From Eudromia elegans (Eukaryota; Chordata; Aves; Tinamiformes; Tinamidae), in assembly GCA_003342815.1 (NCBI GenBank), contig PTEX01000012.1:433192-497191 (forward strand): a stretch of DNA of 64,000 bases. The letters run 5' to 3'. A model generated the notes under the pieces. It had not been told where the DNA came from. It did no database searches and saw nothing but the letters and a program-made list of their open reading frames with translations. Positions within the stretch are counted from its first letter, which is position 1. Every line of letters starts with the position of its first letter. This document shows, in pieces, positions 27,001 through 40,240 of the stretch. The position numbers and the translations under genes are program-made.

Positions 27001-27948
27001 GGGTTTGGATAGAGACCGTTGCATTACAAGTGGGAATGTCAGATTTACTTTTAAAATTCAACTTCTAAATCTCTACTAAAATATTTACTAGTATAGTTTA
27101 CACCTGGAAAATAAAGCTTTATTGAAGTTCAATGGGTTTATATCAGAGAATATAAATTCAATTTTCCCATATTGATAAAAGTTGAAAAAGTTCAAAAGTT
27201 CATAGCTCATTTCAACTTTATATTAATAGTTCCACATTTTTAACAATTTAATTGTTTTGTCTGTTGAGGACAGAAATTCCATCTTATGACTAGCTGTAGT
27301 TGTTGAGGAAATCTGGAAAAAAGGGATCATGGAAAGCTCAAATACCAGAAGAGAAATAAAAGAAATAAAAAATGTAGTATTTCTTAATACTTGGATTTTA
27401 TACCGATGCCATGAACGCTGGTGGCCTGATACTGTGGTTTGGCAGCCCTGCGTTCATTCAAATCCTGAGTATTTTTCAGCTCAGTTGTGCTCTCAGACAT
27501 TTGTGCATATGAACAATTTGCATATGAGCGAGATGTCTGTCCACAGAGGAGCGCAATTGTCCTTAGCCATAGTTATTCAATATTGATTATTTGTTATTTA
27601 TTCACTTAGGAATAGCAATACATTGTAGAAACTTGTATTTTTTCAGAAATGCTGTATGGACTGGACATGCCAGGCTCCAAACCAAATCTCAAATGCGTAT
27701 TGTGACAAAAACTGTAACTCTCTTATTGCTTTTAACCACAGGTCTTCAAGAGCTGGACAGAGAAAAGACATCCTTGTTACACAGATGGGAAAAGGAGCTC
27801 TGGGAAGTAACTTGTCTGAGGCACTGCCACAGAGTAGTGACAGATTCTTGGCACTTTTTGGTTAGGCGCCTCAGCCTAGGGATGCCTAGGATGTCTCCTG
27901 TTCTTGGAGTAGTGTTAAAGGTGTAAAACTCCAGGATGCTTTAAGGGC

Positions 27949-28018
27949 CTTTTTTTCCCTCTCTCTTTTTTTCTGTCTTTCCTGTTATTTTTTTTCTTTT
28001 TTTTTTTCTTCTTTTGAC
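27949..28018. repeat. Polypyrimidine tract
   Basis: About 70 bases consisting almost only of T and C, with long T runs. Low complexity; no exon with a plausible donor follows it. Confidence 0.7.
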
Positions 28019-30719
28019 CAATTGTTCTATTTTTATTTTTTCAAAATGAGATACTCAGGTGGGAAAGATTAACTTCTAAGATGTGATTTTTCACAACCGT
28101 GATTTTCTTCCCAGTAGCAGAAATAGTTGCTGGTACATTGGATGAGCTGAGGAGGAAAAAAAAAAAGAATGTAGCTAAGACAACCTTGAAATGCATACTG
28201 AACTCTTCTTATTCTGTCCTGTATACTGAAACAAATTATAGTTTCCCTATTTTGCTCCCATTTTTTTTCTGTACTGCTCTGGTCAACGTTAAGATTTGAA
28301 TGATACCAAAGTTTAATTTAGTCTAAAATTAGAAATTATCTCCCTATGGACCAAGCACAGTCAAAACTGTTAAGAGTTGTAGCCAACAACCATGTGTATA
28401 TGATGATCACGTTTCAAGCTAAGAATAATATATCCCATCTGTGACTTTTAATGTTTTCCCCATAAATACTGTAACTTTGAGAGACATCAGAATCAAGACA
28501 TGTCTTACTAAATAATATGGAAAGAACTGTTATTACGAAAGTTTTCATAAATATTTATTTTACAAGCTGCTACAGAAATTGCTGGGCAAGTATTGGAATA
28601 AAGAAGTATAAAATTAAATTGTAGTGACCTTAAACTGAATAGGAACTGAAATTACTCTTTCACATCAGAAAGGCTGCATCAGTACAGTTTTGATGAGATG
28701 ACAGCTGAAAGAGATTTGAGAAAGGTTCTGCATGCTGTCACTTAGACATTAGGGGTAATCTCTTTAGACTATTGGCAAAATGAGTTGGCTGCCAATGGGC
28801 TGAGGTTTAAAATTTACATAATTCATTATACAGTTGTCTTATGGTTTGGATTTGGTTGAGAAGAGCAAGTAGGCATCATTGGAAAATGGATATTTTTCAT
28901 TCCGGTTTGCTAGCAGACCCTTAAGATCAAGATCTGGCTTTTCAAGGGATAGATTTCTCATGAACTCTGGTGCAATAGTCAGTTTGCTTCCCTCAGATAG
29001 GTTAGAAGAATTTTTTTTTCTGCTTGCTGGTATGCTGCAGCATTCACACCTGCCAGAAAATGTCAGAATGTTTATTCCAAGAATAAAAATGTGGGCACAT
29101 GTCCGCCTCCCAAAATAAATAGTACGGCAGTTATATTCTGTAGTCTCTCCAGTACTCACAGGTTGGAGTTAGTCATTCTTCCTGTGGAGGGGTGGCAATC
29201 AATCACTGTCAAATGGACCCTTGACTTTGGTGTCAAGAGCAGGGATAGCTGGATCACTGCAGAAGAAGCACTAAGCTGCCCATAAGTAAAGGATATATTT
29301 TTTTATATGTGTAAATAGCAGCATGGTAAACTCCCCAAAGTATCTGGGCTAAAGGGACAAAAATATGAAGCATGGAAGGTTTTCTTATTTGCCAAACAAA
29401 TCATCTTTCAGTTTCAACCTTCTCCTCCCACAAAGCTGGAGGGTGAATATTTTCATTTAAAAACCTCTTCTTTTTTTTGTTCCTGCCAATGGAATATATT
29501 CAGAAATCATCTGCATTGATTTACTGGAAAAAAAAAAAAATCTTTTTTCAACTGTGAAGTGGCACCACAATTTTAAGATGGCAAGTGCCTCAGAAACAAC
29601 AAAAGTGATATTCAGAGACCAATTTAGTCTGTCAAACTTGGCCTTTTCAAATGACTTGAGTCCCAATAAACTTGTATACTTTCTAAATCGTCTATTTAAG
29701 TGATCTGAAACTAAACCAGAACAAGTCATGAACGCCTTACAGGGAATGATAATCACCTTGTATTTAAAGCACTAGAATAGAAACTGGCTACATTTATGTC
29801 TCTCATAGATTCCTTGTGTGACCCTGGTGAGTCATTTCACCTCTCCTTGCCTCGGTAATAGAAAAGAAAATATCTCCCCTGCACTTCTTGCTTTGCAAAG
29901 CAAGACTTGGGAGGGCAAGTACTGTAGCTTGAATTCATCTGACTGAGACCAATATAACAAACGTGTTCAAGTGAGCAACACGCACATTTTAGGCTCCCTC
30001 TATCATCAGAAATGAGACTTAAGAATCCCTGAAGGGCAAAGAAGCTGTGGTGTGAAATGCACTTTGGCAGCATCTCTTTTTATGCATTCACAGTGGAAGA
30101 AATCTAGGATGATCACACCTCTCATTTTGGTTTAGCTGGGAGAATCTAAGCAGTCTTTACAGTGTTTTTAGCAAAACGTGTCCCTGGGCGCTACTGTCAT
30201 ACATGGAATACTGTTGAGTAAAGTAGAAATCCTAAATGGCAGATTGAATCCTGATGGAGACATAATGACTAGGCAAGACTTAAGCATCTGGCTGGAGAAT
30301 GACTGGATTTGTCTCACATAGAAAGTTACCAGTTTTGAGTCTCAAAAATGAAAATCTTCAATACAGAATTAGCTTTTTTTCTATCATTTTTTTTCTTCCT
30401 TCTCCTTGCTATGCTCCATAAGGCCTGATAATTTTCTTATTTGTGTTTCATAGGTCAAAATCCCTAGCTAGACTCATCCATGAAGCACTGCAGAACAAAA
30501 CTCCCATTGCTCCCATTTTCTGAATAAACAGAATAAATGGTACAGCCTGGGAGCAGTTAGTCTGTTTAGGAAATACTGAAAAATGGCATGGGAAGTTCAT
30601 ATTGAAATATTCCTCAATGTAAATTTTAGATTTTTAATTTTTTTTAAGACGTGGAATAAGCATATCCTAAAATAGCATGGGGTATATACTTCCTTGGTGA
30701 TAATTTACTTGCTTTTTAA

Positions 30720-30746
30720 TTTGTTTTTGTTTGTTTGTTTGTTTGT
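30720..30746. repeat. (GTTT)n microsatellite
   Basis: About six GTTT units in a row, slightly imperfect at the 5' end. Confidence 0.75.
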
Positions 30747-33700
30747 CTTCTCTGTAATTAGTATGCCCTATTTCATTCATGTACCTATTTTCACTGAAAT
30801 CGATAGACTATTCTCTCAGGTAGGAATAACTCATGTGAGCAAGGATTACAGGATTGTTACATTAAAGATGACATATGTACTAGATGTTCTTTAGCAATTT
30901 GAGCAGGAATTAAAGAAATTTCAGAAATCTTAAAAATACTTCAACACTGATGAAGCAAGGTAGGCAAGACAACTTAGTCTCCACACATCAGCTATCTGGT
31001 GGCCTTGAAAGACTTTTATTGACCCCTTGGGTGACTGAAATCAGGACTGTATAAACAACACTTTTCTTTCAGCCTGCTGAAGGCATTTCAGCGTCTGCAG
31101 TTCTTGCAGACTCAGGATTTCAGTGTTTTCAGTTGGTTTTTTTCCAGAAATTTATTCTACAAGATGTCTGAAGCAATCCTTTGGTCAAAGGACTGCCAGT
31201 ATCAATACTTCTGCATTGCACCTAATATGATAAGCTGAAAATAAGCACAACCCCTTTGGCTACCAAACAGCCGCTTATTCATACAGCATTTAAAACTGTA
31301 GAAACTCTGAAATAAAATAGAATAAAAAATTGAAACAATAGGCCTTACAAGGGGATGAAATTCTGTGACCAAAGCATGAGAGCAATGCAAGAAGAGATGG
31401 GAAGAGGTGGTACAGAATGTAATTGCAACATGCACACTATTTAAATATTTTATTATGTCAGACTGAAGAGAATGAAAAAACATCAAGTGTTCTGCTGGTA
31501 AATGATGGTCTGAGGATCTGCAGCAATTAAACGTTTAGTGCTTTTACAAAAAGAGCCTAATTCAATTAAGGGCATAGAAGATACCTAGTAGACCTGCTCA
31601 AAGGACTATCTGGAAAACCAGAAGAATTGGGATCAAATCCACAATTTGGCTGCAATTAGAGGGATTTGGAACTACAGCTCTCAGATTCCAGATGAGTTTC
31701 TGAATGGGTCGGGTTTTTTTCTTGTTTTCCATGTCTTCTATTTTTGTGCTTCAGACCTCTGAACCTTTGTCAATCTTTCCTGTATTTCTATTTATACAAT
31801 TTTGCATTTCTATCAATTTCTCTCACTCCGCCCTCCCTGAAAACCTCCAAAATGGAAGAAATTATCAATCTCTTTAAGAACTAATAAAAATAGGATAACA
31901 AATTAAGGAGTTTAGTATGTTCCAAACAGGAGAGTGTCTGTTTCCTTACCACATGAACCACAAATAAAACTTACTGTTCCCTATTCCTCTACATTCATGG
32001 CTCTATTGATTGCATTTATTTTTGTTGTGTATAATTTTATATAAATATGGTGATATGTGAGTAGGGGAGTTAGAAATTGCTCACCTGGAAAAAAACTAGG
32101 ATTTATTTTATGCTGAGCTTTCTTCAATGCAGGTGAGGATAAACGATCGATTTCACGACCACAGAGTTTTGTAGGTCTCTGGTGAATGATTGCTGCCCTT
32201 CAGAATTGCTGGATTTATCATTTATTTCTCAGCACGCATTGTACCAGGGATACCCAGAGAGAATATCTTAAAGTAGCATAGACTCCTATACAGGAATAAG
32301 GAACACAGAAATTTCCTTTTTGTGGCATATAAACCTGAATAAATGTTCTTGTGAATAAGTTTTTGAGAGAAAAAAACCATCTTGCAGAGAAAACCTGTAG
32401 ATGGTTGGCTAAGGCAGGCACCTGCAAATCTGAAAACTATCTGGTCAAATACTTACAAGAACAGACTTACTAGCTTCTTTCTAAATAAGTTTAAAGTAAT
32501 CTTTGAATTGGAGAAATTTTACATGAAAAGAATTTTAATTCACATAAGACTCTTGATGCTGCAGGCTACTTCAAAAGGCTTTGATTTGTGTGTTTCTCAT
32601 AGTTGCTGTTAGCAAAATGAAGCATCTGTCTCCCAGAGTACCTGGTGCTTTGTAGTGCAAAAGACCATCCATGAAATGTTCTGATATGATGTCGAGAGTG
32701 ATGTGAAGTTTCTGAACAAAATGAGAGCAGGTGACAAGCTGAAGTAAGTTAGTAAGGACTCTTGAGTTTAGCTGGTACACTTGGCAGTCAAATATGGGCT
32801 TGAAGTTTTTGCTTTTTCTTCTTCAGTAAATCTAAACGGGAAACAGCTTGATCTTTTGAAATTAAATTAGACAAGCTGTTAATGAAGACTAATTTCTTTG
32901 CATAATTTAAAATTTATAGAGAGAGTTCCCTTGATCTGTGCAAGCTGTACTTGGGTTATGATTGGGGCTGAAGACAAGAGATTTCTCCAAGCCATTTTTC
33001 ATCCTCTTAATCTGTACCCAGAGTGAGAGATAAGATGTCCCTGAGCAATTTATAGCAACCCAGAGGCAGTCATGAATGCTCTCTTACTCTGCCCTGTCAT
33101 ATATCTTAGCCACACTTAGCCTTGTTTTCCTCACAAGGGAACATGTGAGTTGTCTTTTCCACCTGATGCAAGGTTCTCATTTCATTGACAGAGACCCTTT
33201 TCCTGCTGTTCTGGAGAAAATCACTTTACCTCATCAGGGCCAGCAGTGAGAATTGGCCCTGCCAGTTTTCTACTCCAGGATGTGTGTTTGGGGCATGGAG
33301 GGCAAAAATACCAAGGAGAAGTCACACTGGCAATCGTAGGCTTCCGTAGGCCCCTAGAGAAGTGGGTCCACGGCAGCATCAGTGACTGAGGTCTTGTGTT
33401 ATATCATCCTGACTGTCCATTCTCTTGTCTCCCTTGCTGTAACTCCATGGCTAAACACCAGGTCTCTTCAGGGAGCTGATGCAAACCAGAAAACTAATCT
33501 GATTTTTCTTTCTCTGATTCACATTTAGCTCAACCAGCTCACTCACCTACCAGACATGAGAGAGAAAGGACAGGAATGTGCAACTGGAGGTAGAGATGGG
33601 ATTTGCCACAACACTGATTTAGATCAGCTTAAACTGCTGTTGAACAGCACTCTTGGGGGTGTTTCGCAGCCTAGTTCCTTTATATGAAAACAAAGGAGTC

Positions 33701-34332
33701 ACCAGAGAACAGTAGAGTGAACATAATGCAAGTCAGAGCACCTACCCCAAACGACTCAATTCAGCGTCGTGACCCCCCACGTAGAAGCAGGCCGTTATTC
33801 GCTAAAGATGCTCCGGACGTGCACTGGGTGAGTGCTTGGCTAGATTTTCTCCCCAGTGTTTATTGATTTAATACAAATACAAAGAACAGAGTGCCAAATC
33901 TGGCAGTTATTACTGAGCCCATGCTTCAGCCTGCTTGTGAACATTTAATGTTCTGGAATAATTTCAAAAATGCCTAGTTTAACACAGCCTAATTTAACTC
34001 AGCTCCCCTTTTCATAGGTGATTATCTCACTAGCAACTCCTCTGACCTCTTCTTTCTGTATGCTTTCTTACTAGTAGCATCCTTTGTGAACTAAAATATA
34101 GGGATAACATCCAAGTCCCATATATCTGGGAGTACTCACACTGACCAAATTTAAGCGTGTAACTTTATATGCCCAAGTAATTCAAAACACCTCTCTGACT
34201 GGAAAAAGAGAAGCTCTTCCAGAAGTGCCTGGGTTGAGCTTCTTTTCTGAATCACTCTGGAAGAATCACCTACCCTCTCTGATCTCACAGGGAACACAGG
34301 GCAACAGCTAGTTTCTAAAAGTCAGACATATG

Positions 34333-34406
34333 AATCCACGGAATCACAGAATCACGGAATCTTTAGGGTTGGAAGGGACCTCTAGAGATCATCTAGTCCA
34401 AACCCC
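34333..34406 (-). mobile_element. CR1 3'-end relic, about 74 bases, antisense
   Basis: The block has the antisense CR1 3' signature: three diverged copies of the terminal octamer unit (ATCACGGA / ATCACAGA type) at 34340-34360, followed by GGTTGGAAGGGACC and CTAGAGATCATCTAGTCC. Only the extreme 3' end of the element is present, consistent with severe 5' truncation on insertion. It is non-coding and inactive. Confidence 0.9.
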
Positions 34407-35849
34407 AAATTTAAGTTGCCACTTGAACAAAAGTGGCATAAAAATATTTTAAATTTTACCTGCAGAGTGAAAAAGAAAATGCACCCATACAGCCATGCAG
34501 GCTAAAGCTCTGACTTGTCCATTTTGAGCTCATCTCACCTCTAAAGCATGTGTGTCATAAAGTGTCGATATGTAAACACTCGAAAAATGGCTAGGTGGCC
34601 GTGAACGAGCACCACTTTTACAGTTTGGATTGAAATTATTGTTCATTTATACTGAGATAAGTGAGAGGGAAAGTGGAGAGTACTGAAGCAGGGCGTTTGG
34701 AGAGAACTTTTAACTGAGCTCTGTACCGTTTGTAAATGAGCCCCGTTTCTGGCGATTCGGGTTGCTGTACTACCCCGTTAAATACCCGCTCTATTTGCAG
34801 CCAGGAGAAGGTGCTCACGGATTTATTTCTGGAGAACAGTGACATCTAGTGAGCGTTCTGACCAGCGCCCGGTGTTCCCCACGGTGCTCTCTAAGCCTCG
34901 TCTGCTGCTTGGTTATACTTCGGTCTGGCTGTTTGAATGTCGCAGTCCCTTAAATGTCAACTCCATGAGCTGCTAATCTCTGGCAAGGCCAAATGAACAT
35001 AAATAGGAAAGTGTCTGTGTGCTGGAATGGTAAGGGAGCAAATCTGTACCAGGGCACTTTCCTACATTTTACTGATCATGGTGAAGTCTCCCATCGACGG
35101 TCACACATTTCCTCCAGGAGTTCTGCAAAGACAGGCAAGCTCCAAGCTGTGCAGTGGTGAAGAGCAGCAGTAGCCAGGAAAGCACCAAGGCCAAGCGGTT
35201 CATGAATTCAGTACTTTTCTGGCAGACCACCTGCTCCTGCGCTCCTTGTAAGGCCCCGTCAGAATGTATGGCTGCCTTGTCCTACCATAGATCCTGGAGC
35301 ATGTAGTTATACTCACCTCGATACTCACCAAGCACTCCCCTGTATGTCACTCTCATGCAAAGCCTGCACTTTCTTCCTCTACTGGCATTCATCCCAGGAC
35401 TGTAAGAATGCGTGTGCACATCCACGTAGGGGTAAAGAAATCACAGCTTTAAAACAAAACGCTTTGGGAACTAAAAATACTATTCGCTTTGCACAGCAGC
35501 TCTGTGAATATGTGACAAGTGAGATGGTCCTCCAAGGATCCCGGGAGGAGAGTCATAAAGAAATGGATCTGAAAGAAACTTTTCTCATAGACTGTGTTAC
35601 ATAATGGGCCATGGGATTACAGATGGTTTTGACGTATGCGAACACCAACCTGGAAGTCTTCAACACTCCATCAGCATCGGCAGCTGGCCACTTCATTAGC
35701 ATTTGGTCTTTAAAAAACGGAGAAGTGACCTTTCAGCTGTGTCACAAATGACCATTATGTAAAATCCCATCTGTCCAGGCTGTAAACATGTATTTTATTG
35801 TATACATTAGAAATATTTTGTTAGTATTCTGAGAGATATTGGAACAGAT
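34407..35849. other. Intergenic, no gene seen; locally CpG-enriched
   Basis: No supported gene. The part from about 34560 to 34960 has more CpG dinucleotides than its surroundings and contains TGACATCTAGTGAGCG near 34841, which resembles part of the CTCF core motif. The binding assignment is inference only. Confidence 0.45.
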
Positions 35850-36062
35850 TCCTTTCCTTCCTTCCTTCCTTCCTTCCTTCCTTCCTTCCTTCCTTCCTTC
35901 CTTCCTTCCTTCCTTCCTTCCTTCCTTCNCCTTCCTTCCTTCCTTTTCTTTCCTTTTCTTTCCTTCCTTCCTTTTCTTTCCTTCCTTCCTTCCTTCCTTT
36001 TCTTTCCTTTTCTTTCCTTCCTTCCTTTTCTTTCCTTCCTTTTCTTTCCTTCTTTCCTTCCA
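35850..36062. repeat. (TTCC)n / (GGAA)n microsatellite
   Basis: About 210 bases of almost pure pyrimidine on the + strand. The 5' portion is a near-perfect TTCC tetranucleotide array of about 18 units, broken by a single N at 35929. The 3' portion alternates TTCC units with TTTTC interruptions up to about 36062. The reverse strand reads as Lys/Glu/Gly/Arg repeats, an artefact of the tetranucleotide and not a protein. Such purine-pyrimidine mirror repeats can adopt triplex DNA, and GGAA arrays bind ETS-family factors; both are general knowledge and not shown here. Confidence 0.95.
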
Positions 36063-39000
36063 CCCTCCCTAATGAGGCATCATTTTTAGCCCCCCAGACC
36101 ATTTTTTAGATGAAATGGATTGAAATGTTTAATGGACAAGAGGGCTAGTGGACACTAATTGGGGAATCCAATGCAGCTTCCTGTCAGATTGCAAGGGAAG
36201 TTGCCAGATGAGATGTCTGAGATGAGAGGTCTGACCTAGGGCCACATCCAAGGGACAGAGCAAGAACGCTGACACTTTGAACATGGGTGTTCAGCTCGTT
36301 TAGAAGTATGTAAGATTTTGCAGTGGAGTCTAAGTACGGAGGTATTTGGCTAGGCTTTGTAAATGTAAACACAATGTTTCAGGTTAAACCCTTGGTAACT
36401 CATGATTTTGCTCTTCAATTTGCATTTTAAAAATAATGAAAAATTCACATGTTCACAAAAGCCAGCAGCAGGATGAAATCCTTACATTGACAACATCCTC
36501 CATGACTGGAGCCCCTTTGAGCATTGGAGGGTATTTTTCCTCTGAGGGTACCAGCTGCTGGAGGGTGACTGCTGGGGTATGACTTTGCCTTTGACTATTG
36601 CTATTTTCTGATAGCAAAGCATAGGGATAAACGTTGATATTGTTTCAAAAATGTTATTAATAAAATTGAAATGTTAAATTATTCCGATCTTACCTTTTTT
36701 TTTTTTTTTGTTAAGGATTAATTTCAAGTGTTAAAACACATAGCACATAAGCAATTAAATACCTTTTTATGCAGGCTCAAAAGGCACAATTTTTTCACAA
36801 TTTTAATATCTTTTCACATTATTTCCTTTTGTACTACAAGTCAGAAAGTGCATGAAAAGCTTTGTGCTTTCTATACTATATTTTTGCCAGGAGCCTTTAA
36901 CTACATTTTAGAACAGCAAAAAGATTTATTTTTGATAGAAGATTATTTATATTATTTTTATTATTATTTCAGATGACTGCTCCATAAATACCATATCTCA
37001 GGTTTTATAAGACTTGTAAGACTAAACATTTCTCTTGCTTGGGCACCTATAATCCTACAGTCTGGGTTATCTGTGCTACATCACACATGGCTCAGATCAA
37101 TCCTCAGACGGAATTTCTGTTCCATCCCTAAACGTTGTTAGACTTTGTTACTTATGATACACAAAGACAAGACTTGCAGCTACTTGGAAGAATTAGATAT
37201 TCTGGACTCCATATGGGTAGACCACACTCACTGATGTAGTCGTTGTTAAAAAGTTTTTACAAAAGATAAATAAAAAGAACACAAATGAGCTAGATGTTGC
37301 TCTTTGTGCTCTGGTTTTAATTTTTCTTTCCCTTCCCATCAATAAAAAGTCATCATTAATAAGCAAAGTTATTTTCCTTGTCTTTAATCACTGTGTCCCC
37401 TAAGAGTTGGCAAGGGAGTCCATGTGACTGAAATAGCAGGAGTCAAGTCCAGAACTGGCATTAAGAGAAACAGTTACTGAGTGTTTGCCTCTCATGTTTT
37501 ACTTCTCCAGATCATATGTAATAGAGAGGAGCTTTGTTTATTGCTTTGTTTGGATAAAATTGCTTGCTGCTCCGCAAATTGAAACATGCTTTTTCAACCC
37601 CCAACAAATCTGGCATTCTTTTTCCAACTGCAGAGTGTTTGCCCTACTGGCCACAGACCCTCCTGCTTCTCGCTCCGTCTCCTCCTGTTTCCCTGACTTC
37701 TTTTTTGGCTTTCGTCTTGTGTTTTCCCCCATTCGCTTCTGATCTTCAGTTTTTCTTTTGTTAGTCAGACTGTGCCATGGTACTAAGGCCCCTCTTGTTT
37801 TATGCCGCCAAAGTCTTCTCCACTCACCCACTTCTGGTCTTTCTCTTTGTTGCTCCTTGCTTTCATTTTTTCTCTGCCCTGTGACTTGTTGGCTCTAAGA
37901 ATGACAGTTGCAAGGACGTGGTGCCTTCCTTTATAATGCAGCACGCTCCTCTGCTCTGGGAAGGGTACATAGGCATTACAGCCAACAGCTAAAACAGGAG
38001 ACTAATCACTGCAGATGACACTTTAAGAGAAAGCTGAAAGCAAAGAGCAATCACCACCCTCAAGTATATACATATACAAGCTGAAAATGTTAGGATTTTG
38101 ACTTTGACAGATTTGGGATAACTTTTTATGGTAACAATAGGTCCAACTAATACCTGAATGGCTGTTAGCTTTGACCAAAATCTTGCAATTTTAAGAGATT
38201 ATATCTTTTTAACGGCTATCTCTCAATGCTAACAGGTCCATTTTTTTGCAGTAAAACTAAGCAAGAAATCTGAAACAGACACAGAAAACTTCAAGTCAAA
38301 CCTTTAAAAAATGATAAACTGTAGAAGCAATGAAATATGAGAAGCCATCTCTAGTGGACAGGCCAGAAAACCTTAATAAGAGACTTAAAAACTGCTGATG
38401 ATTTTAAATTTTCATTTAAGTTTCCTCTGACTCTGCCCCAAAGAATAAATTGTGTTTTAGATGTGGATCACAATAACATTTTCAGATCACAAAAAGAAAA
38501 AAAAAGGATATACATAATTATTATATATATAGGTATATATAGTTTTCTTGACTTGCTATGAAATCACCATATAGTTCTCACAATTCATAACAATAGTTGC
38601 AACCTTACAGTCTAGGACTTATTTAATATTTTACTATAAATTATTTTATTTTAAAAGTGTGCACACTGGAGTTGAGTTTGCAATAGACTATTGCTTAGCA
38701 GCTTATATTTGCAAAACAGCAAGCAGACAAAATGCCAAGAAGTAATACTTCTAATATTAATGCATCCAATAAAATGTGTAACTTCTTTAAAGATTTAGGA
38801 GCATGCCACCAGTTCCTTAAACGTAGAATTGTGTATTTCCATACTATTGAATTTCATATCCCAAACTGTTGCTCTGATATTGGTCTGCCTTCCAGAACTA
38901 ATTAAGCAGCATGGCTAGCATCTGCCTGATACAGTTTGTTCTGTCATCCAACTTCTGCCCAAGGGGAAAACTATCAGAGCAGGATTTTAAAACAAATGTG

Positions 39001-40055
39001 TTTATGTTGGATATAGGAAGATTGAAGAAATATGCCTTTGACTTGGAATGAAAGTAAATGAGCTTTGGTTGAGTTTCCTAACTCAGATGGATTTCATTCC
39101 ATGTTCTTGGCTGGCCGCTATGAGAGACACCCTTGAGCGGCGGGACTGTACATGTGTGTGTGTGTGTAACTGCCAGCAGGGTGAATAGAAAGGTCAAGAT
39201 CCGACACTTACAAAATGTTTATTTTGCACTTGCAGCTCTTATCCATCAAACTTTTTCAAAAATGACCTACAGATTCTTTATTTCTCAAGCACTGTTTATA
39301 TAGTTTATCCAGGGATTTTATTGGTGTCCAACTTCAGATGTCATGGGTTGATCAAGTACCTGTAAAACATTATTTTGAAGGTTTTAAAATCCAGTATCTA
39401 ACATCTAATATACCTAATGCCTGTTCCATAGGGCTCATGAAATGGCAGTGTGCACATATTGAAATAAAATTTCCAGCCACACAATGTTCACCATTTCTCC
39501 TATGGATGAGAGTTGTAGCGCGTAGGCCGAACCTTCGTGCGCATTCCTGAACATGCTGATGAGGGGCTCCTCTAGCACCATCAACTTCTCTGTGGCTGGA
39601 AAATCAAAGCACACAAAGGAAAGAACAGTCTCTATTGGGCTACCTTAGAAGACTGTGACAAAGTCACGGAAATGGAGGTCCCCTCAGCTCGGCTCAATTG
39701 TCTTTAAAAATCCTCCCACTAGTGAATGGAAAATCTTAGTAGTCACTTGAACATAGATCCTAAATTTCTTTATTTTTGTTACAGTTGGAGTTCAGTACTC
39801 TTCAGATGTGCACTTTTGAAAACAATTCACATTGTACAGCAGTTCCAGAGCATAGTAACTGACTCCTTTGAGAAGAAACCAACTTGGGAAATTCAACCCA
39901 AATTCAAAACCTAATGCAGAAGTGCACCTAATGCAGCTAGGAGTTCAACTGCTAAAGAGCATGCGGTGTATGGCCAGCACGTGTATTGCTTGGACATCAG
40001 ATCATAAGCACCAGCCACTCTGCTCTGCTGATCTCTTTCTCTTGTGCTGCACCAC
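36063..40055. other. Intergenic, no gene seen
   Basis: No supported gene. A short GT run sits near 39152-39167, and an AT-rich block lies around 38500-38660. The reverse-strand open frame at 37831-37538 is Lys/Arg-rich but has no recognisable domain or splice context. Confidence 0.5.
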
Positions 40056-40240
40056 TCAGAATCACAGAAGACTTTGGCTGGAAGGGACCTCTAGAGATGA
40101 TCTGGTCTAATCTCCTACTCCAGGCAGGCCAAATTTTGAAAGTAAAGAAGCTTTGAAAACAGGCTGTGTTTAGGGTCGTGTCCAGCTGAGTTTTGAATAT
40201 CACCACGAACAGATTCCACAGCCTCTCTGGACAGTTTGAT
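40056..40240 (-). mobile_element. Diverged CR1 3' fragment, antisense
   Basis: Antisense CR1: AGAATCACAGAAGAC near 40058, then TGGAAGGGACCTCTAGAGAT at 40078-40097, then a diverged stretch corresponding to the CR1 ORF2 C-terminal and 3' untranslated region. It ends recognisably at ATTCCACAGCCTCTCTGGAC near 40213-40232. The sequence is more diverged than the 2440 and 16652 copies. Similarity may continue weakly to about 40265, so the upper boundary is uncertain. Confidence 0.85.

Larger units (their letters stand above)
17020..34332. other. Intergenic, no gene seen; simple repeats
   Basis: About 17 kb without a supported gene. Noticed contents are an A25 run at 19658-19682, a TTTA repeat at 22172-22189, a hairpin at 24009-24041, a pyrimidine-rich tract at 27949-28018 and a GTTT repeat at 30720-30746. 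A locally CpG-containing segment lies at about 33760-33835, in otherwise CpG-poor DNA. No open frame shows recognisable protein similarity. Confidence 0.55.

Noticed and set aside
33684-33866. 60-codon + strand frame with a donor-like GGGTGAGTG
   Set aside because: There is no convincing acceptor or protein similarity. The local CpG enrichment is recorded as a finding instead.
35821-36102. Minus-strand Lys/Glu/Gly/Arg-rich open frame and the + strand Phe/Leu/Pro/Ser-rich frame
   Set aside because: Both are translations of the TTCC tetranucleotide repeat.
37538-37831. 97-codon basic minus-strand open frame with paired cysteines
   Set aside because: It has no recognisable domain, and the sequence is pyrimidine-rich on the + strand, which biases the minus frame towards Lys, Arg and Glu.
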